Positions 1-8,952 of a DNA stretch of 64,000 nt are shown here, in pieces. Positions within the stretch are counted from its first letter, which is position 1. Each line of letters opens with the position of its first letter. A program made the position numbers and the translations under genes. Under the pieces are notes generated by a model. That model worked only from the letters and a program-made list of their open reading frames with translations. It did not search any database and had not been told where the DNA came from. This DNA comes from Spirosoma lacussanchae (GTDB lineage: Bacteria > Bacteroidota > Bacteroidia > Cytophagales > Spirosomataceae): assembly GCF_005870035.1 (NCBI RefSeq), contig NZ_SWJG01000001.1, positions 1,103,639-1,167,638 on the forward strand, in the 5' to 3' direction.

Positions 1-93
1 TGCCCTAACTGGCCTGAAATGCGGTAGAACAGCGAGGTTTATGGTGTCTATTTTGTTAGTTCGTGTTTAGTTCCTGACCGATTCACTGCTGCC

Positions 94-789
94 GTGACCT
101 ACGAAACCTCCGGAAAAATCCAAAGCTGGGCCGAAGAAGACCGCCCCCGTGAAAAGTTGATGCTCAAGGGAAAAGCCGCCCTGTCCGATGCCGAATTGAT
201 CGCTATTCTGATCAACGCCGGTACGGTAGACCTGACTGCGGTCGATATCGCCAAAATCATCCTGAAGAGCGTAGGTAACAACCTGAATGACCTGGCCCGG
301 CTGAGCATCAAAGACCTGTCTAAATTTCGGGGTATTGGCGAAGCGCGGGCCATCGCTATCGTGGCTGCCCTTGAGCTAGGGCGTCGGCGCAAAGAGCAGG
401 ACCGTCCGCAGCGCGCCCGAATCACCTGCTCGCGCGATGCCTACAACGAGATGATTCCGCATCTGATCGATAAGCCGCACGAAGAATTCTGGATTTTGCT
501 GATGAACCGCGCCAACGAGGTGCTGCGGCCGGTACTGATCAGCGCGGGGGGCGTATCGGGTACGGTGGCCGATCCCAAAATTATCTTCAAGCAGGCAATT
601 GAGTACCTGGCTTCGTCGATGATTCTGTTTCATAACCACCCTTCCGGCAACCTGACCCCGTCGCAGGCCGACAAAGAACTGACCCGTAAGCTGAAAGACG
701 CGGGGCAACTGCTCGATATTCCGGTACTGGACCATCTGATCTTTACCGACAAGGCCTACTACAGCTTTGCCGACGAGGGTATATTGTAA
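94..789 (+). CDS. radC: RadC family protein (JAB/MPN domain)
   Basis: 231 residues, the usual RadC length. An N-terminal helix-hairpin-helix-like region (about residues 60-95, around FRGIGEARA) precedes a JAB1/MPN domain. The metal-binding JAMM signature is intact: HNHPSGNLTPSQAD supplies His180, His182 and Asp193. The start is a GTG at 94, because the conserved N-terminus (SWAEEDRPREKL) begins just after it and there is no ATG upstream in frame. RadC is traditionally called a DNA repair protein, but its biochemical role is unsettled, and JAB metalloproteases are the nearest enzymes. The gene stands alone on the plus strand and converges with the pseudouridine synthase gene. Confidence 0.93.
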   Translation: MTYETSGKIQSWAEEDRPREKLMLKGKAALSDAELIAILINAGTVDLTAVDIAKIILKSVGNNLNDLARLSIKDLSKFRGIGEARAIAIVAALELGRRRKEQDRPQRARITCSRDAYNEMIPHLIDKPHEEFWILLMNRANEVLRPVLISAGGVSGTVADPKIIFKQAIEYLASSMILFHNHPSGNLTPSQADKELTRKLKDAGQLLDIPVLDHLIFTDKAYYSFADEGIL

Positions 790-805
790 GCGCCTATGGA
801 TCAGC

Positions 806-1384
806 CTACAGCTTTAGACCCTGCATGATCTCGCCCCGGCTCAGTTGCCGAACGTCGCCGGGCATCATACCTTCGGCCGTGAGTGATTCGATGGCCCAGC
901 GCACGAGCCGGAGCGTAGGAAACCCAACGGCGGCCGTCATTCGGCGTACCTGCCGGTTCTTGCCTTCGTGCAGACTGATCGATAGCCACGAGGTCGGTAT
1001 GGCGGCTCGGTAGCGGATGGGCGGGTCGCGGTCGGGCAGGGGTGGCGCCACAATCGGTTTCGCCAGCGCGGGCAGGGTCGCGTAGGGTTTGCCATCGACC
1101 GAAATCGTGACCCCTGCCGATAACTGCTGGCAGGCTTCGGCTGTCAGCGCCCCATCTACCTGCACGTAGTAGGTTCGGTTGTGCCTGAATCTGGGGTTCA
1201 GCAGCCGATGATTGAGTGGCTTATCGCTCGTCAGGAGGAGCAGCCCTTCGCTGTCGGCATCGAGCCGCCCAACGGGATAAACATCGCTCGGGAAGTCGTA
1301 CGCCAGATCGGCCAGCGTGGGTTTGTCGCCCTCGCGCGAAAACTGCGAGAGCATCAGGTACGGCTTGTAGATCAGATAATACAT
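806..1384 (-). CDS. RsuA/RluE-type pseudouridine synthase
   Basis: 192 residues from the ATG at 1384, where the family's usual opening MYYLIYKPY lies. An upstream in-frame ATG at 1474 would add 30 residues unlike the family. The catalytic Asp is in GRLDADSEGLLLLTSD, and the second conserved block is GKNRQVRRM. There is no N-terminal S4 RNA-binding domain, which matches the short RluE-type enzymes that modify one uridine in 23S rRNA. The RsuA/RluB/RluE/RluF family is clear; the exact target uridine cannot be read from sequence. It lies 68 bp downstream of the exonuclease III gene on the same strand and is probably cotranscribed with it. Confidence 0.88.
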   Translation of the reverse strand: MYYLIYKPYLMLSQFSREGDKPTLADLAYDFPSDVYPVGRLDADSEGLLLLTSDKPLNHRLLNPRFRHNRTYYVQVDGALTAEACQQLSAGVTISVDGKPYATLPALAKPIVAPPLPDRDPPIRYRAAIPTSWLSISLHEGKNRQVRRMTAAVGFPTLRLVRWAIESLTAEGMMPGDVRQLSRGEIMQGLKL

Positions 1385-1452
1385 CAGGAAGCAGTGCAGT
1401 TCATACGGGTTGGGCAAACAGTGGAGATATACCTCGCTCCTCACCAGAGACC

Positions 1453-2217
1453 TCAATCCTGTACTGATAACCAAACGGGGCAGTGGTCGGCGTGGACGGC
1501 GTCGGGAAGCATTCGGCAGTCGGCAATGCGGTGGCGGATGGGTTCGCTGACCGACGCGTAATCGATGCGCCAGCCTTTGTTACTGGTGCGGGCGCCAGCG
1601 CGGTAACTCCACCAGCTGTAGGCAACGTCGTTGGGGTGAGTATACCGAAAGGCGTCTACCATGCCGGAGCCAAACCATTGATCCATCCAGGCGCGTTCTT
1701 CGGGCAGAAATCCAGTGGTGTTTTTGTTGCGGACGGGGTCGTGAATGTCCTTGGCGGTATGGGCAATGTTGTAATCGCCGACTACGATCAGGTTGGGCCG
1801 GGTTTGCCGCAGCGTTTGGACGTACTCGAAGAAATCACGGAGAAACTCCATCTTCACCGCCTGCCGGACCTCGCCCGTGGTGCCCGAGGGGAAGTAACAG
1901 TTCAGCAGGGTCAGGTCGCCAAAATCGGTGCGCAGAATGCGGCCTTCGCAATCATATACGGCCAGACCACAGCCCATGACAACGTTGGTAGGAGCGATGC
2001 GGGAGAACGTAGCCACGCCCGAGTAACCTTTCTTCTCGGCCGCGTGCCAGTGATACTGGTAGCCCAACTGCTCAAACGGCGCCAGGTCTACCACGTCGGT
2101 AGTGGCTTTGACTTCCTGAAAACAAAGAATATCGAATTCGTTGCGGCTCAGCCAGTCGGTCAGCCCATTGCGCATGGCCGCCCGGATGCCGTTGATATTG
2201 TAGGAAATGAGTTGCAT
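1453..2217 (-). CDS. xth: Exodeoxyribonuclease III (AP endonuclease)
   Basis: 254 residues, full length for the ExoIII/ExoA family (endonuclease/exonuclease/phosphatase fold). It cleaves DNA 5' to abasic sites and removes 3' blocking groups in base-excision repair. Visible motifs are LISYNINGIRAA with the first Asn, CFQEVKA with the metal-binding Glu, VVGDYNIAH with the catalytic Asp/Asn, and the terminal HADHCPVWL with the Asp-His pair. The start at 2217 opens directly with the conserved MQLISYNINGIR. A bidirectional hairpin at about 2249-2302 separates it from the upstream MFS gene, so it should have its own promoter. Confidence 0.95.
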   Translation of the reverse strand: MQLISYNINGIRAAMRNGLTDWLSRNEFDILCFQEVKATTDVVDLAPFEQLGYQYHWHAAEKKGYSGVATFSRIAPTNVVMGCGLAVYDCEGRILRTDFGDLTLLNCYFPSGTTGEVRQAVKMEFLRDFFEYVQTLRQTRPNLIVVGDYNIAHTAKDIHDPVRNKNTTGFLPEERAWMDQWFGSGMVDAFRYTHPNDVAYSWWSYRAGARTSNKGWRIDYASVSEPIRHRIADCRMLPDAVHADHCPVWLSVQD

Positions 2218-2248
2218 TAATGAAAAGAGAAGAGGACAGACAAAGAAA

Positions 2249-2302
2249 GCCGAACACCGAGAGGCATGACCTGATGCCCGTTGGTGTTCGGCGGTTTTTT
2301 TT
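2249..2302 (-). terminator. Bidirectional rho-independent terminator
   Basis: A 10-bp perfect stem GCCGAACACC / GGTGTTCGGC (2249-2258 with 2283-2292) encloses a second small stem GGCAT / ATGCC. The plus strand continues into eight T residues. The minus strand continues into TTTCTTTG, in the right place to end the MFS permease transcript. Confidence 0.75.
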
Positions 2303-2312
2303 GGCTTTCCCG

Positions 2313-3533
2313 TTATAAAGGACCTGTTACCAGTTCTCCTTCGGTTGGAACGGATTTCTTGTTATCGGTGAACAGCAGCACGAAGATGATCAGTACAGCA
2401 GCGGCAATACCGGCGGGTACGAGCCATACCGACAGCCAGTCTTTGGTGCCATCGGGGCGGGTGTACATATCGAGTACGATACCCGACAGTTTGGAGCCGA
2501 TACCCATACCCAGGCCGTAGGTAGCCAGCGTAATCAGTCCCTGTGCCGAGGACTTGATTTTGTCGCCGGCCTTGTTGTCGGTATAGATCTGACCCGTCAC
2601 GAAGAAAAAGTCGTAGCAGACGCCGTGCAGCAGAATCGCAATGAAGAGGAGCCACTCTGACGAGACGTCGCCGTAGCCAAAGCAGATGAACCGCACGATC
2701 CAGGCGATGAGGCCAACGATCAACATTTTCTTAACACCCAGCCGGCTATAGGCCAATGGGATCAGCAGCATGAAGATAACCTCCGACGCCTGACCCAGCG
2801 ACATTTTGTTCTCAACGTTCTGCATGCCGCCGTCGGTCAGTGAGGGGTTAGCCATGGCGTAGTAGAACGACAGTGGAATACAGATCAGCACCGACGATAG
2901 AAAGAAAATAGCGAACGACCGGTCTTTGAAGAGTTTGAAAGCATCGAGCCCCAGAATCTGGCTAACCGACGTAGAGGCTGTGGCTTTGGGGGGCGTATCG
3001 GGCAGGAAGAATGAGAAGATACCCAGGGCTACCGCCGAGTACATCGACAGCTGGAAGATCGTGACCTGATCGCCGAATCCGTAGAAACCAACAATGTTGG
3101 TAACCACGATCCAGGCTACCGTACCGAGCACCCGGATGCCCGGAAATTCCTTCTCGGGGCTCGTCATCTGCTGCATGGCAATGGATGTGGTCAGGGCGAG
3201 CGTCGGCGCAAAGGTGATGCAGTAGGCCAGGATCAGGTAAAAGAAACTGCCCGGGTCGGTATTCTGCGTAATCAGGTAAAGCACGCCCGCTCCGAGCAGG
3301 TTGAGGATGCCCAGCACTTTCTGCGCGGCAAAATAGCGGTCGGCAATCATCCCCACGAAGAAGGGCGCAATGATCATGGCGAGCGAAAAAGCCGCGTAGG
3401 CGTTGCCGACCTGATCGCCGGTGGCATTCAGTTGCGTGAGCAGGTATTTGCTCATTTGTCCGTACCAGGCTCCCCAGACAAAGAACTGGAGAAACATCAT
3501 AGCAGACAGTTTGACGCGTGTTGTGGTAAGCAT
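2313..3533 (-). CDS. MFS transporter, nucleoside:H+ symporter (NupG-like)
   Basis: 406 residues with about 12 hydrophobic segments. The N-terminus (MMFLQFFVWGAWYGQM) and the loop FFVGMIADRYFAAQKVLG match the nucleoside-permease branch of the major facilitator superfamily (NupG/XapB type), which imports nucleosides with protons. Many Bacteroidota paralogs of this branch sit in sugar-uptake clusters, so the substrate could also be a carbohydrate. No catabolic gene adjoins it here to settle this. It is flanked by a terminator on its 3' side and a 72-bp gap to the DUF4386-like gene on its 5' side. Confidence 0.85.
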   Translation of the reverse strand: MLTTTRVKLSAMMFLQFFVWGAWYGQMSKYLLTQLNATGDQVGNAYAAFSLAMIIAPFFVGMIADRYFAAQKVLGILNLLGAGVLYLITQNTDPGSFFYLILAYCITFAPTLALTTSIAMQQMTSPEKEFPGIRVLGTVAWIVVTNIVGFYGFGDQVTIFQLSMYSAVALGIFSFFLPDTPPKATASTSVSQILGLDAFKLFKDRSFAIFFLSSVLICIPLSFYYAMANPSLTDGGMQNVENKMSLGQASEVIFMLLIPLAYSRLGVKKMLIVGLIAWIVRFICFGYGDVSSEWLLFIAILLHGVCYDFFFVTGQIYTDNKAGDKIKSSAQGLITLATYGLGMGIGSKLSGIVLDMYTRPDGTKDWLSVWLVPAGIAAAVLIIFVLLFTDNKKSVPTEGELVTGPL

Positions 3534-3605
3534 GAGGGCTTGCAGAAGTTAGGTTTTACCGTATGAAGATAGCCAACCCCCTTTTTCTATCATAACCCCG
3601 GGCTT

Positions 3606-4322
3606 TTATTTCTCAGCCTGGCTAACCTGCCAGCACCGCAGGCCCAGTCCGATGAGCCAGATCAACCAGAGCGTACTGCCCAGAAAACCAGCCGGATTCC
3701 AGACCGGGAAGGTGGGTAGTACCGTGGCCAGCAGCTCGGCCTGGGCCAGCAGATAAATGGTCGAAGCCACATAGCCCAGCCCTACCCAGCCCCGTTTCAG
3801 GAGCCCGGCCCGGCCGAGTGCCCCCGCGAGTACTACCGTCCAAACAATGGTAAACAGCTGGCCTGTGTGCTCGCCCAGCAGCACGCCACCGTACTGATGG
3901 ATGGTGATAAAGGCCAGGCGGGCAGCCTCCCGAACCGCTTCCCGATCGGCCGTTACGAAGATGCGAGCCAGCACCGGCACCACAAATACCCAGCGCAGCA
4001 GACCTATCAGCTGCACAACCAGCCCAATAAGCCCGACGGTGGTGGCCCAGCGTACTGCCGGCTCCCGTTTGTCGACCCACTGACCCAGCAGCACATAGCC
4101 CGGAATCAAGGGCAGACCAACCAGCGCGAACGCCAGCCAGGTCCAGATCAGGCTGGCCCCGCCCGCCTGGAACCGGCTCAGCACGGCGCCCGGCTCCGCC
4201 CGTAAACTGTCCGGATAGTCGAACGTACTGGTCAATATCGTGTACGGAATCAGGAGCAGCAGACCCCCGGCTATGAGCAGCTGACCGGCCCGGGCCAGCA
4301 TTACTTTCTCTGGTGAGTTCAT
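3606..4322 (-). CDS. DUF4386-like integral membrane protein
   Basis: 238 residues with about six hydrophobic segments. The first is around residues 10-30 (LLIAGGLLLLIPYTILT), and the middle contains ALVGLPLIPGYVLLG and YGGVLLGEHTGQLFTIVW. The spacing and the GEHTGQ-like motif resemble DUF4386 proteins, which have no known function. No catalytic residues stand out. Its stop lies 72 bp from the start of the MFS gene on the same strand, so the two could be cotranscribed. The family assignment comes from overall pattern only. Confidence 0.6.
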   Translation of the reverse strand: MNSPEKVMLARAGQLLIAGGLLLLIPYTILTSTFDYPDSLRAEPGAVLSRFQAGGASLIWTWLAFALVGLPLIPGYVLLGQWVDKREPAVRWATTVGLIGLVVQLIGLLRWVFVVPVLARIFVTADREAVREAARLAFITIHQYGGVLLGEHTGQLFTIVWTVVLAGALGRAGLLKRGWVGLGYVASTIYLLAQAELLATVLPTFPVWNPAGFLGSTLWLIWLIGLGLRCWQVSQAEK

Positions 4323-4335
4323 AAGAGCAGGGTGA

Positions 4336-4803
4336 TTATCGGAGAACGAATGAATAGCTGATACCCGGCGTTGGATTGATTTTTATGGCCTGGCCTGCTG
4401 ACGCCAGCGCAATGGCGCCGATCCGCAGATTCAGTCCGCGCCAGACCATCCATCGAAAACCGAGTTCGGCCGAGGCTGCGTTTTGGGCTTCGTAATCGCG
4501 GTTGAGACCACGCAGGTACGATACCGATCCATAGAACGAAGACGGATTGGGCCGCTGGCCAACCGGCAAAAACCAGCCCGTTACCCCTGCTTTTATGAAG
4601 CGGGTCGTAAGGTTTGGGCTCAGGTTGGTCAGGTAATAACCCCCATGGACCGAGAATGCCCGGTGGCGGTATTCCAAACCAATGGACGGAGCCCGGAATC
4701 CATTGATACTTAACTCGTGCTTGGGAAAGCGATGCTGGGCCAGTAAGCCCGGTGAGGTCAACAGGAGGCTAGCGAGCCAGGGAAACCAGAATAAACGTGT
4801 CAT
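4336..4803 (-). CDS. Exported protein of unknown function
   Basis: 155 residues from the ATG at 4803. That start gives a clean signal peptide (MTRLFWFPWLASLLLTSPGLLAQ), while the longer frame from 4845 would bury it. The mature part has alternating amphipathic stretches (SIGLEYRHRAFSVHGGYYLTN, FYGSVSYLRG, LNLRIGAIAL) and ends SYSFVLR, with a terminal aromatic-x-basic pattern often seen in small outer-membrane beta-barrels. I do not recognise a named family. It is 13 bp upstream of the DUF4386-like gene and probably in one transcript with it. Confidence 0.6.
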   Translation of the reverse strand: MTRLFWFPWLASLLLTSPGLLAQHRFPKHELSINGFRAPSIGLEYRHRAFSVHGGYYLTNLSPNLTTRFIKAGVTGWFLPVGQRPNPSSFYGSVSYLRGLNRDYEAQNAASAELGFRWMVWRGLNLRIGAIALASAGQAIKINPTPGISYSFVLR

Positions 4804-4983
4804 GTCAACATAGTGATGGGGTATCGGCGTTGATAACCCAGGCAAAAATCCGGGTCTGGCTGGCCTGTTTCGTGCACCTGAGTTAATTACGTTCGTTTAC
4901 CTGGCGAATGATTGGGGGAAGTCACCAGCCCCGGAGCGCATTTCGAAGGCGGATTTTTCCGCTAAAGGTTGTAGCTTACCCCT

Positions 4984-5562
4984 ATGTTTGACCGCCTGAA
5001 AATCAGTCTGGACCGGCTGTTGCCTGTTACCCGCGACGAGTTTATGTACTTTGCTACGTTGCTCACTCCGCGCCGACTGGCCAAACACGAATCGTTGCTG
5101 CGGGGCGGGGAGGTGTGTTCGCATATCGCCTTCATCAACCAGGGCTGTCTGCGCTACTATTACCTGAAAGATGGGGATGAGTACAACGGACAGTTTTTCT
5201 TCGAAGGGGCCTGGGTTGGTGATTACCAGAGTTTCCTAACCGGGCAGCCAGCGGTGCAGTACATCGATGCACTCGAAGACACGGAACTGCTGGTCATTAA
5301 ACGAACCGATCTGCAGGCACTGTACGCCGAGCGACCCGTATTCGAGCGGTTCGGGCGATTGCTGGCCGAGAATATAGTGATCGGTTCTCAGCGTCGGACA
5401 GCCTCGTTACTGTTCGATACGCCCGAAGAGCGCTACCTCAAGCTCATTGCCGAACGGCCCAAGGTGATGGAGCGGATTCCATTGCACCATATTGCGTCTT
5501 ACCTCGGTATCAAGCCCGAAAGTCTGTCACGCATTCGGAAACGACTGGCTGATAACCGGTAG
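4984..5562 (+). CDS. Crp/Fnr family transcriptional regulator
   Basis: 192 residues. An N-terminal cyclic-nucleotide-binding-like beta-roll (about 10-120, with HIAFINQGCLRYYYLKDGDE) is followed by a helical linker and a short C-terminal helix-turn-helix (HHIASYLGIKPESLSRIRK). The C-terminus is shorter than classical Crp, as in the large Bacteroidota subgroup of this family. The Arg/Glu pair of the cAMP pocket is not evident, so the ligand is unknown. It precedes an outer-membrane protein gene on the same strand by 131 bp, and a paralog converges on that gene from the other side. Confidence 0.88.
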   Translation: MFDRLKISLDRLLPVTRDEFMYFATLLTPRRLAKHESLLRGGEVCSHIAFINQGCLRYYYLKDGDEYNGQFFFEGAWVGDYQSFLTGQPAVQYIDALEDTELLVIKRTDLQALYAERPVFERFGRLLAENIVIGSQRRTASLLFDTPEERYLKLIAERPKVMERIPLHHIASYLGIKPESLSRIRKRLADNR

Positions 5563-5693
5563 GATAGGTCGATTTCTTAACCCAGGTTAAGATACGTCGC
5601 TGGCGAAGCTAACCGAAATCAAGGCACGACGCCCCGGTCAGGCAGCACCTTTGTATCGTCAGTCAACCGATCACAAAGCAGTCGAAAGCACGT

Positions 5694-6353
5694 ATGAAAA
5701 CCGTTCAGATTACCTTCCTCGGGTCCGTCTCTTTCCTCCTGGCAACTACTGCCCTCCGGGCGCAGCAGACGGAGCCTGCACCCGCCAAGCTGCCCATCTA
5801 CGCAACTATCAGTATTGGGTATGGAAACACCTTTTTCTCGGGCAAACTCGCCGAAAAAGAAACGATCAACGATGGGCGTGGCTTTGGCCGAAACCAGGGA
5901 AACACACTCACGAGCTGGTTTTACGCTGCCCCGGCCCAGTGGAAGGGCCTCGGTGTTGGGGCAGGGATCAAAGGTTTTTTTGCTACGCCCAATAATGGCG
6001 GTAACAGCGAAACATACCTCTTCAACTACTATCATACCGGTATCGGCGCCAAATACTACCTGTTCAGCAAACGCTTCAACCAGGGCCTGGCGCTAAAGAG
6101 CAGCTTCGGAATTGGCCAGATGACGGAGAAAACAAAGTATAACGCAACGCAAACCTACGAGCATCAGTTTGCCATCGGTACTACCCTGCTGGTCGGACTG
6201 GGCTATTCTATTCCGATTCTTAAAAAACGGTCGGCGCTCAATGTTGATTTCGATTTTGAAACGGCAAACCGACGGGGCGACGTAACGGGGGTTGGGGAGA
6301 ATCAGCCCTTCAGAAACAGCCACGTCAGCCTGAATGTTGGCCTCGGTTTCTAA
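5694..6353 (+). CDS. Outer-membrane beta-barrel protein, unknown function
   Basis: 219 residues with a signal peptide (MKTVQITFLGSVSFLLATTA, cleavage probably after LRAQ). The mature chain has repeated amphipathic strands (YATISIGYGNTFFSG, GIGAKYYLFSKRFNQG, LLVGLGYSIPIL) and ends in HVSLNVGLGF, a terminal Phe typical of barrel-assembly substrates. Likely a small 8-10 strand barrel. It is placed between two Crp-like genes and may be regulated by one of them; that is inference. Confidence 0.65.
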   Translation: MKTVQITFLGSVSFLLATTALRAQQTEPAPAKLPIYATISIGYGNTFFSGKLAEKETINDGRGFGRNQGNTLTSWFYAAPAQWKGLGVGAGIKGFFATPNNGGNSETYLFNYYHTGIGAKYYLFSKRFNQGLALKSSFGIGQMTEKTKYNATQTYEHQFAIGTTLLVGLGYSIPILKKRSALNVDFDFETANRRGDVTGVGENQPFRNSHVSLNVGLGF

Positions 6354-6381
6354 ACTGCCCTTCGGCGTAACCCCCGCTGAG

Positions 6382-6969
6382 TCATCGGCCTGTCCGGGCC
6401 AGCCGGCGCCGGATGCGGCTGAGCGACTGCGGTTTTACGCCTACGTAGGAGGCCAGGTAATACTGGGGAATCCGCTGCTGAATATCGTGGAAGTGTCGGG
6501 TGAAGTTCAGATACCGGTCTTCGGGCGTGTTGGTGTAGAGACCGGTTAGCTGATGCACCGTTTGCAGAAAGATTTGCTCGATGATGAGCCGCCCAAAACG
6601 CTCGCCTTCGTTTACCTCCCGATAAAACCGCTGAAGGTCTTCATGCGTAATGCAACGGAGCCGCGTTGGTTCGATGGCCTGAATAGCGCAGGTAGCTGCT
6701 GACTGGGTCAGAAAACTCTCGTAGCTACTGGCAAAATCGGTCTCTTTCCCGAACGAATACGTAAGTTCGTCGCCATCGTGGTTGACCGTATACCGCAGCA
6801 AACCCTCTTCAATATAGGCCACATGGCGACAAACCTGTCCCTCCAGCAGCCAAAAGTCGCCCGGGTGCAGCGATTGCGGGCGGAATAGCGTGTCGATCAG
6901 CTCCTGTTCAGCATCTGATAGCGCTATGATCTGGCTGATTTTTGATACCAGTGGGCTGCTGCTTGTCAT
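6382..6969 (-). CDS. Crp/Fnr family transcriptional regulator
   Basis: 195 residues with the same plan as the regulator at 4984: a beta-roll with HVAYIEEGLLRYTVNHDGDE (about 50-70), a long helix, and a C-terminal HTH (YYLASYVGVKPQSLSRIRRRL). The two proteins are clearly related but divergent. This one is convergent with the outer-membrane protein gene, with only 28 bp between the stop codons. No cyclic-nucleotide ligand residues can be assigned with confidence. Confidence 0.87.
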   Translation of the reverse strand: MTSSSPLVSKISQIIALSDAEQELIDTLFRPQSLHPGDFWLLEGQVCRHVAYIEEGLLRYTVNHDGDELTYSFGKETDFASSYESFLTQSAATCAIQAIEPTRLRCITHEDLQRFYREVNEGERFGRLIIEQIFLQTVHQLTGLYTNTPEDRYLNFTRHFHDIQQRIPQYYLASYVGVKPQSLSRIRRRLARTGR

Positions 6970-7048
6970 GGTGGGTCGATTAACCAGATTTATGAATTAG
7001 GCCGCCATCGGTTGATCTACTGCCTCCCGGGCAGCACCGGTCGCCTAG

Positions 7049-7588
7049 TTATCGATTTTTCGGGAGTTCGCCTAGCTGTAGCTTCAGAATCCGGTTTTCG
7101 AGATACCCATCGTCGATATGTTTGTCAGTGATGTACCACACCCGGGCAGGCATACCGTCGGGCAGTAGAATCTGGGTGGGGCCACCGTTCTGGAAACCGG
7201 CATGCTCCGCTTCTTTGATGTAATAACCGAATGATACGCCGTTGACCGAGAATCCTTCATAATGTTTCCAGTCTGGTTTCCCGTTGGCATCGCGCGCCAC
7301 CCATTTCTTTTCCCAATGTCCCTGAATGATCCCGTCGAGGTGTTGACAGTCGTTAGCCAGGAGCCGGTCGCGCAGTCGGTGAAAGTCCCAGTACGACAAG
7401 GCCGCTATCCCGGCAATAACTACGGCAAACCCCACGACCCAGTATCGCTGTGAGTACAGACCGGGCTTAACTGTGGTCAGAACACCGAAGCTGTACAGCA
7501 CCAGAATCGCAAAAATACCGACCAGAATGAACCAGATCCAGCCGTCGTAAGGCTCCACCGAGATGTCGTACACGGTTTTGTAGCGCAT
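7049..7588 (-). CDS. Membrane-associated protein of unknown function
   Basis: 179 residues from the ATG at 7588 (MRYKTVYDISVEPYDGW). The longer frame from 7768 adds 60 residues that look non-coding. Two transmembrane segments occupy about residues 18-38 and 48-66 (WIWFILVGIFAILVLYSFGV and WVVGFAVVIAGIAAL). A soluble domain of about 110 residues follows, with a Trp/Gly-rich start (IIQGHWEKKWVARDANG). No family recognised. It sits between a Crp-like gene and the epimerase gene on the same strand. Confidence 0.6.
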   Translation of the reverse strand: MRYKTVYDISVEPYDGWIWFILVGIFAILVLYSFGVLTTVKPGLYSQRYWVVGFAVVIAGIAALSYWDFHRLRDRLLANDCQHLDGIIQGHWEKKWVARDANGKPDWKHYEGFSVNGVSFGYYIKEAEHAGFQNGGPTQILLPDGMPARVWYITDKHIDDGYLENRILKLQLGELPKNR

Positions 7589-7719
7589 TCGCTTTGAGGG
7601 GCTTAGGGTTGATACATGGGGTAGGCAGGGGTCTGAATCCTGACTCACCCCTCGTATCAAATATAAACCGGCAACAAGCTCGTGCCCGATAGGATTGAGC
7701 GAAAGGCGTGGTCTGTTAA

Positions 7720-7890
7720 TCAGGCGGTTACCGGGGTCGAGAAAAGCGCCTTGCGGGCCGCAACCCACTGGCTGATACTAGTCATCTGAACGGGCAGTTC
7801 GGCCAGCACCGGCTGCATATCGGCCCGAAAAGCAGGTCGCTGCTCGGGGAAATCCCACACGCATCCTGCAACCCGCTGTTTCCCGCTGAT
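7720..7890 (-). pseudogene. Possible decayed coding remnant
   Basis: Downstream of the epimerase stop, one minus-strand frame stays open to a TGA at 7720-7722. It reads like protein, with plausible codon use (CVWDFPEQRPAFRADMQPVL, then SISQWVAARKALF). No ATG gives it a normal length, and the frame runs back into the epimerase coding region in a different register. It may be the tail of a lost gene or a short gene with a GTG start. Chance is also possible in GC-rich DNA. Confidence 0.25.
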
Positions 7891-8810
7891 CAATTGCCGC
7901 GTACCGTTTCCCGCACCCCTTCAATCGGGGAGGTGGCTTCGATGCCGAATCGCCTGGTGAACTTGCTGCTGTCGAACGCGTAGTGCCGGTCGTACTGGTA
8001 AACCATTTCGCGTAGTTCCTTCATGAGCGGTACAAACCAGCCCAGAGGCAGCATGGCCCAGACGGGTAAGGCACTGGCTTTGGGTGTTACGTGCATTTCC
8101 CTGGCAAACAGCTCGACCCATTGCCGTCCTGTCAGCCGTTGCGGGTGGGTGGGCAGGTGCCAGACCTGCCCGTAGGCATCGGGCGTATTGCCCAGCAGAG
8201 CCGTAGCCCGGCCCGCGTCGGGGGTGTAGGTGAAGTTATGCACGTAGTCCAGGCCGGCCAGCCAGTTGGCTGCTTTGCCCTGCTTCAGGTTTTTGTAGAC
8301 CGTTTCGACCAGCACGCTCTTGTCATTACCGGGTCCGTAAAAATCGGCCGACCGGGCAATCAGGGCCGTCAGGGTACCGGCTCGTACGGCCTCCATCAAC
8401 ATACCGGCAATCTGCGCTCTGACTTCTCCTTTTCGGCTGGTGGGCCGGATCGGTGTTTCTTCGGTCATGGGGTCTAGGTGATCCCGGTCGTACATGTAGA
8501 CGTTGTCGAAGAAGACTAGTTTCGCGCCCTGCTCCTGACAGGCCTCGATGACGTTGCGCATGGTAACAGGCCATCTCTCCTGCCAGATTTTTACGGAATA
8601 GTCGTACCCAACCGTTAGATAGACGACCTCCGATCCGGCCACGGCGCGCCGTACAGCACCGGCATCGGTCAGGTCGGCCGAAACCAGCTCATCGGTTGGG
8701 TTAACCGCCTTCGGGTTCCGGCTGACCAGCCGAATCTGATCAGTATAGGTTATCAGAGCGCTGGCCAGATCGTTGGCAGTGGTGCCGCCCGCACCGAGTA
8801 TCGTTTGCAT
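7890..8810 (-). CDS. NAD-dependent epimerase / SDR-like reductase
   Basis: 306 residues. The N-terminal Rossmann motif is TILGAGGTTANDLASAL, a GxGGxxxx form of the atypical/extended SDR group. Later come VVYLTVGYDYSVKIW, VFFDNVYMYDRD (an S/Y-x-x-x-K-like region is not obvious) and ARSADFYGPGN, the last typical of the NAD-dependent epimerase/dehydratase family. The substrate cannot be inferred. It is one of seven Rossmann-type SDR-superfamily genes in the window. A 142-bp gap holding the katA terminator lies on its 5' side. Confidence 0.82.
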   Translation of the reverse strand: MQTILGAGGTTANDLASALITYTDQIRLVSRNPKAVNPTDELVSADLTDAGAVRRAVAGSEVVYLTVGYDYSVKIWQERWPVTMRNVIEACQEQGAKLVFFDNVYMYDRDHLDPMTEETPIRPTSRKGEVRAQIAGMLMEAVRAGTLTALIARSADFYGPGNDKSVLVETVYKNLKQGKAANWLAGLDYVHNFTYTPDAGRATALLGNTPDAYGQVWHLPTHPQRLTGRQWVELFAREMHVTPKASALPVWAMLPLGWFVPLMKELREMVYQYDRHYAFDSSKFTRRFGIEATSPIEGVRETVRGN

Positions 8811-8902
8811 CTTGTGTTTGTACGTTAAATGAAGATACTACAAAAGTGCTCACGGGCAGGCAACTACGCATTGATCCGGGTTAACTTCGGCGCAAAAAAA
8901 TA

Positions 8903-8938
8903 CCCCCAAAAAGACCGATGGAGAGGTCTCGTTGGGGG
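8903..8938 (-). terminator. Terminator of the catalase gene
   Basis: Imperfect stem: CCCCCAA...GACC pairs with GGTC...TTGGGGG around a gatggaga loop. The minus strand continues into TATTTTTTTG. It lies just downstream of the catalase stop. Confidence 0.75.
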
Positions 8939-8952
8939 GAGCCGTCAGTCCA

